A stretch of 6,237 nt of DNA, taken from contig CAZPFS010000048.1 of NCBI GenBank assembly GCA_964585925.1, positions 1-6,237 of the forward strand, in the 5' to 3' direction. The position numbers and the translations under genes are program-made. The DNA comes from JAAZLS01 sp964585925. GTDB taxonomy: Bacteria; Bacillota; Dethiobacteria; DTU022. Position 1 is the first letter of the stretch, and every line of letters starts with the position of its first letter. A model generated the notes under the pieces. It had not been told where the DNA came from, searched no databases, and saw nothing but the letters and a program-made list of their open reading frames with translations. Below, one piece after another: positions 4,045 to 6,237 of the stretch.

Positions 4045-6237
4045 AAAAAAAGATAGTCCCGATGTTGATGCTTTGTTTCGTTTTCCTGCTATTGTTGCCG
4101 CCGGCGGTTGAAGCGGAGCGGCCTATTGCCGCCAAGGAGATCGCCGGCAACTATGATTCCATTGGATTTGTCACCCACAGGGAGAGCAGCAGTCCGGGGT
4201 TTTATGTCGATGGGGGCATACCCTCATTTACACTGACTCTCAACAGCGAAGGTAACGGAACGGCGGCCTATAACCCATCGGAACGGCTATCCGTTCCGAT
4301 GGAGGCAAGCTACCAGGAGGGGATGATCAGTGCATCGACCACCTACGTGACCCCCTCCGGCCAATATGTTTATTACATATCCTTCAGCGGCGTACCGAAG
4401 AGAGACGGGGATGAGATTATCATCGACGGTGAGATAACGCTAAGAGTTGAAAAAGATTCCGGTTATGCCTACGGTGAGTTTAAGTGGGTGGGCCGAAAGA
4501 AAACTTCCGTCGTGGGAGGAGAAGAGCCGGAAGAGCTGGAAGAGCCGGAAGAAGAGGATATCCCCACCCTCACGGGTCCAGCGCAGGAGGGAGAATTGCC
4601 CTCCGATTTGGAGTCAATCCCGGGGATAGAATCCCTGCCGGATTCCGGAGAGAAGCACCCCGGCGACCATGAATCAGCTGCCCCGGCCCCAGGGTATGAG
4701 GAGGGTTATGACTGGAACTGGGTCGATTGCGACTGCGAGGATGAACCCTGGGAGAAACATGCGGGACCCCTGGCTACTGCCGTCATTTCGGTGATCGCCG
4801 CCGTCGCCGCCGCTCTGGGCGGCTCACTGGGCTCGGCGGGCGGGGCGGCTGCCGGCGCCGCGGCGGAAGCCCTGGGAGCTGCCGGCCCGGAAGCCGGCGT
4901 TCCCGATGGGCCCGATTCCGCCTATGAAAAAGAAAAGCCTGCTGAAGAAGGGGAAACGGAACCGACTGACGAGTATCTCCCGCCGCCCGAGGCCGGTTAT
5001 GGCGGGCCCGATGATCATCCCTATACCAGTTTCCAGGGTGGCAAGGGACCGGGAGACTGTGTACAGTACGGCCTGCCCCGCTACTGGGTAAATACGGCCA
5101 CCCTCAATCTGGTAATCCAGGACACTTTTTTTGAGAACCGGGGATTGGGGCCGGAGATCAGCCTTACCGTGAGCTACAACAGCACCTCGAACGCCGGCGG
5201 GATCTTCGGCCGCGGCTGGAGCTTTTCCTACGAATGGCTTCTGGAGCAGAAAGGCGATCAGATTTGGGTACACAAGGGCTCGGGGCAGGGCCTTCCCTTT
5301 ACCGCTGCCGCCGGAGCAACCCCGGGGCAGCCGGGGGAAGCCCGGCCTCCTGCCGGCATATTCCATCGCCTTCTCGATTATGGTGATTATTGGCTCTATA
5401 TCGAGCAAGGGAGCGCGGTTTGCCACCGTTTCAACCGGGTACCGGGAATGAACCTGGGCCGGCTCACCGCGATCAGCGACTACTATGGCAACTCTGTCCG
5501 CTTTGCGTACAGTCCCCGGGGAAATTTGAAGGAGATCACCGACGCCGCCGGACGTACTATATTTTTTACCTTCAACGAACAAAATCTCTGTACCGGCTTG
5601 GCCTTGCCCGACGGCCGCCGGGCTTCCTTCGGCTACGACGGGCAGGGAAGTTTGGTCCACACGGAAGATTTGATGGGCATAACGGTTGATTATCAATATG
5701 AGAACGGCCGGGAGCTGACCAAAATGGTCACCGGCAAGAGCAAGAGGACCGTTACCTTTAGTTATCAGCAGAGAGGGGAACAGCAACTGCTCCGTTCTGT
5801 CAGCGATCCCAACGGAAACGCGACCCGCTACACGCTGCTTGCCGGCTCCCCCCGCCGGGTAGAGGTGACCGACCCGGAAGGAAATAAAACCGTTTTCCAA
5901 AGCAGAGGCGGGCTGACCGAGCAGGTGATCGACCCTCTGGGCCGGGCAGCCTCCGTAGAGTACCGCGGCGGCCTTCCGGTAAGCCACCGGGACCGCAACG
6001 GCGGACTGAATCGCTGGGAGTATGATGAATCCGGCCACCAGATAAAAGAGGTCGATCCGGCCGGTGAAGAGGTTAGGTTTGCCTACGATCCCTTTGGCAA
6101 CCTCACCGGGATTACCGATCCCTTGGGAGGTAAATGGGTTTACCGTTACAATGACCGCCACAGCCTGGTGGAGATCACCAGCCCCGCCGGGCGCAATATA
6201 TCTATCGATTACAATGGGCAGGGCCTGCCGGTAAGGC
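4041..6237 (+). CDS. Secreted RHS/YD-repeat protein, 5' part (truncated by window end)
   Basis: There are 732 codons without a stop to the window edge, so the 3' end is missing. The start ATG overlaps the previous stop by 4 nt and has no good ribosome binding site of its own, which points to translational coupling. Residues 1-25 are a Sec signal peptide (basic MKKK, hydrophobic core, V-E-A cleavage after A25). Residues about 26-153 form a beta-rich domain of unknown family. Residues 155-235 are an acidic linker with an EEP/EEL repeat and a C230-D-C232 motif. Residues 243-282 are an Ala/Gly-rich hydrophobic segment, followed by a second acidic Pro/Glu linker. The RHS core begins near 338 with GDCVQYGLPRYWVNTATLNL. 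It continues through L-T-V-S-Y-N-S (375-381) and F-G-R-G-W-S-F (389-395), the typical RHS entry strands. Repeats of the DxxGNxxxYxYDxxGxLxxxxD type run from about 475 to the end (examples: DYYGNSVRFAYSPRGNL, DPAGEEVRFAYDPFGNL). RHS proteins build a closed beta-cage that often holds a C-terminal toxin; whether this one does cannot be seen. Confidence 0.92.
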   Translation, partial: MKKKIVPMLMLCFVFLLLLPPAVEAERPIAAKEIAGNYDSIGFVTHRESSSPGFYVDGGIPSFTLTLNSEGNGTAAYNPSERLSVPMEASYQEGMISASTTYVTPSGQYVYYISFSGVPKRDGDEIIIDGEITLRVEKDSGYAYGEFKWVGRKKTSVVGGEEPEELEEPEEEDIPTLTGPAQEGELPSDLESIPGIESLPDSGEKHPGDHESAAPAPGYEEGYDWNWVDCDCEDEPWEKHAGPLATAVISVIAAVAAALGGSLGSAGGAAAGAAAEALGAAGPEAGVPDGPDSAYEKEKPAEEGETEPTDEYLPPPEAGYGGPDDHPYTSFQGGKGPGDCVQYGLPRYWVNTATLNLVIQDTFFENRGLGPEISLTVSYNSTSNAGGIFGRGWSFSYEWLLEQKGDQIWVHKGSGQGLPFTAAAGATPGQPGEARPPAGIFHRLLDYGDYWLYIEQGSAVCHRFNRVPGMNLGRLTAISDYYGNSVRFAYSPRGNLKEITDAAGRTIFFTFNEQNLCTGLALPDGRRASFGYDGQGSLVHTEDLMGITVDYQYENGRELTKMVTGKSKRTVTFSYQQRGEQQLLRSVSDPNGNATRYTLLAGSPRRVEVTDPEGNKTVFQSRGGLTEQVIDPLGRAASVEYRGGLPVSHRDRNGGLNRWEYDESGHQIKEVDPAGEEVRFAYDPFGNLTGITDPLGGKWVYRYNDRHSLVEITSPAGRNISIDYNGQGLPVR
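4521..4556 (+). repeat. Four 9-nt tandem units encoding an acidic tract
   Basis: Units are GAAGAGCCG, GAAGAGCTG, GAAGAGCCG and GAAGAAGAG, coding E-E-P, E-E-L, E-E-P, E-E-E (residues 161-172 of the RHS protein). Units 1 and 3 are identical and unit 2 differs by one base. Because the unit is a multiple of three, copy-number change would lengthen or shorten the acidic linker without breaking the frame. Confidence 0.8.
5490..6237 (+). other. RHS/YD-repeat region of the truncated gene
   Basis: From about residue 475 the translation shows degenerate units of roughly 20 residues: Asp-x-x-Gly-Asn/Arg, then an aromatic strand (V-R-F-A-Y, W-E-Y-D, W-V-Y-R-Y-N), then Gly-x-Leu/Val and a return to Asp-Pro. 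Clear anchors are DAAGRT, DPNGN, DPEGN, DPLGR, DPAGE and DPLGG. The units are diverged at the DNA level, with no long exact repeats, so this is an old array rather than a recent expansion. It runs off the right edge. Confidence 0.8.

Noticed and set aside
4074..4076. Cys12 of the RHS signal peptide as a lipobox cysteine
   Set aside because: The residue before it is Leu, not Gly/Ala/Ser, and it sits in the middle of the hydrophobic core. A signal peptidase I site after A25 fits better.
4447..4672. Two short + strand frames of about 60 codons inside the RHS gene
   Set aside because: Both are Arg/Ser-rich out-of-frame readings of the acidic linker, with no ribosome binding site.
4824..6161. A 445-codon open frame on the minus strand opposite the RHS gene
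   Set aside because: Its translation is low-complexity and matches no family, while the + strand reading gives clear RHS repeats over the same bases. It is open because of the GC-rich codon use of the real gene.

Overview
The window looks like chromosomal DNA of a Gram-positive, Firmicutes-type bacterium, possibly a Clostridia or Peptococcaceae-like lineage. The reasons are strong AGGAGG-type ribosome binding sites, a TTG start, moderately high GC, a family of N-terminal zinc-ribbon membrane proteins common in Firmicutes, and a secreted RHS/YD-repeat protein with a Sec signal peptide. No gene was recognised well enough to name a species. All supported genes are on the + strand.

Layout. Positions 3-83 are the last 26 codons of a LuxR/NarL-type DNA-binding domain. 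Two back-to-back intrinsic terminators (153-184 and 189-219) follow and isolate it from the rest. Six genes then run in the same direction to the window end: (1) 322-1185, zinc ribbon + DUF3592-like domain + internal lipobox + C-terminal domain; (2) 1208-1873, membrane protein with a zinc ribbon at each end; (3) 1900-2436, two-TM protein without a ribbon, TTG start; (4) 2538-3101, zinc ribbon + proline-rich linker + two TM segments; (5) 3172-4044, zinc ribbon + multi-TM protein; (6) 4041-6237, a large RHS-repeat protein cut by the window end. Genes 1-3 are separated by about 25 nt. Genes 4 and 5 each have a longer leader (101 and 70 nt). Gene 6 overlaps gene 5 by 4 nt (ATGA).

The main theme is four neighbouring proteins that start with the same CxxC-x10-CxxC ribbon but carry unrelated membrane or extracytoplasmic modules, leading directly into a secreted RHS protein. 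The ribbons probably sit at the cytoplasmic face. A shared role with the RHS product (membrane scaffold, export or handling) is inferred from gene order and the overlap; no sequence motif proves it. The RHS protein has an unusual N-terminal half: signal peptide, beta-rich domain, acidic repeat linker, a Cys-Asp-Cys motif in an aromatic/acidic patch, and an Ala/Gly-rich hydrophobic segment before the RHS core. Its C-terminus, where a variable toxin-like domain would lie if present, is outside the window.

No tRNA, rRNA, CRISPR array, insertion sequence or minus-strand gene was found.
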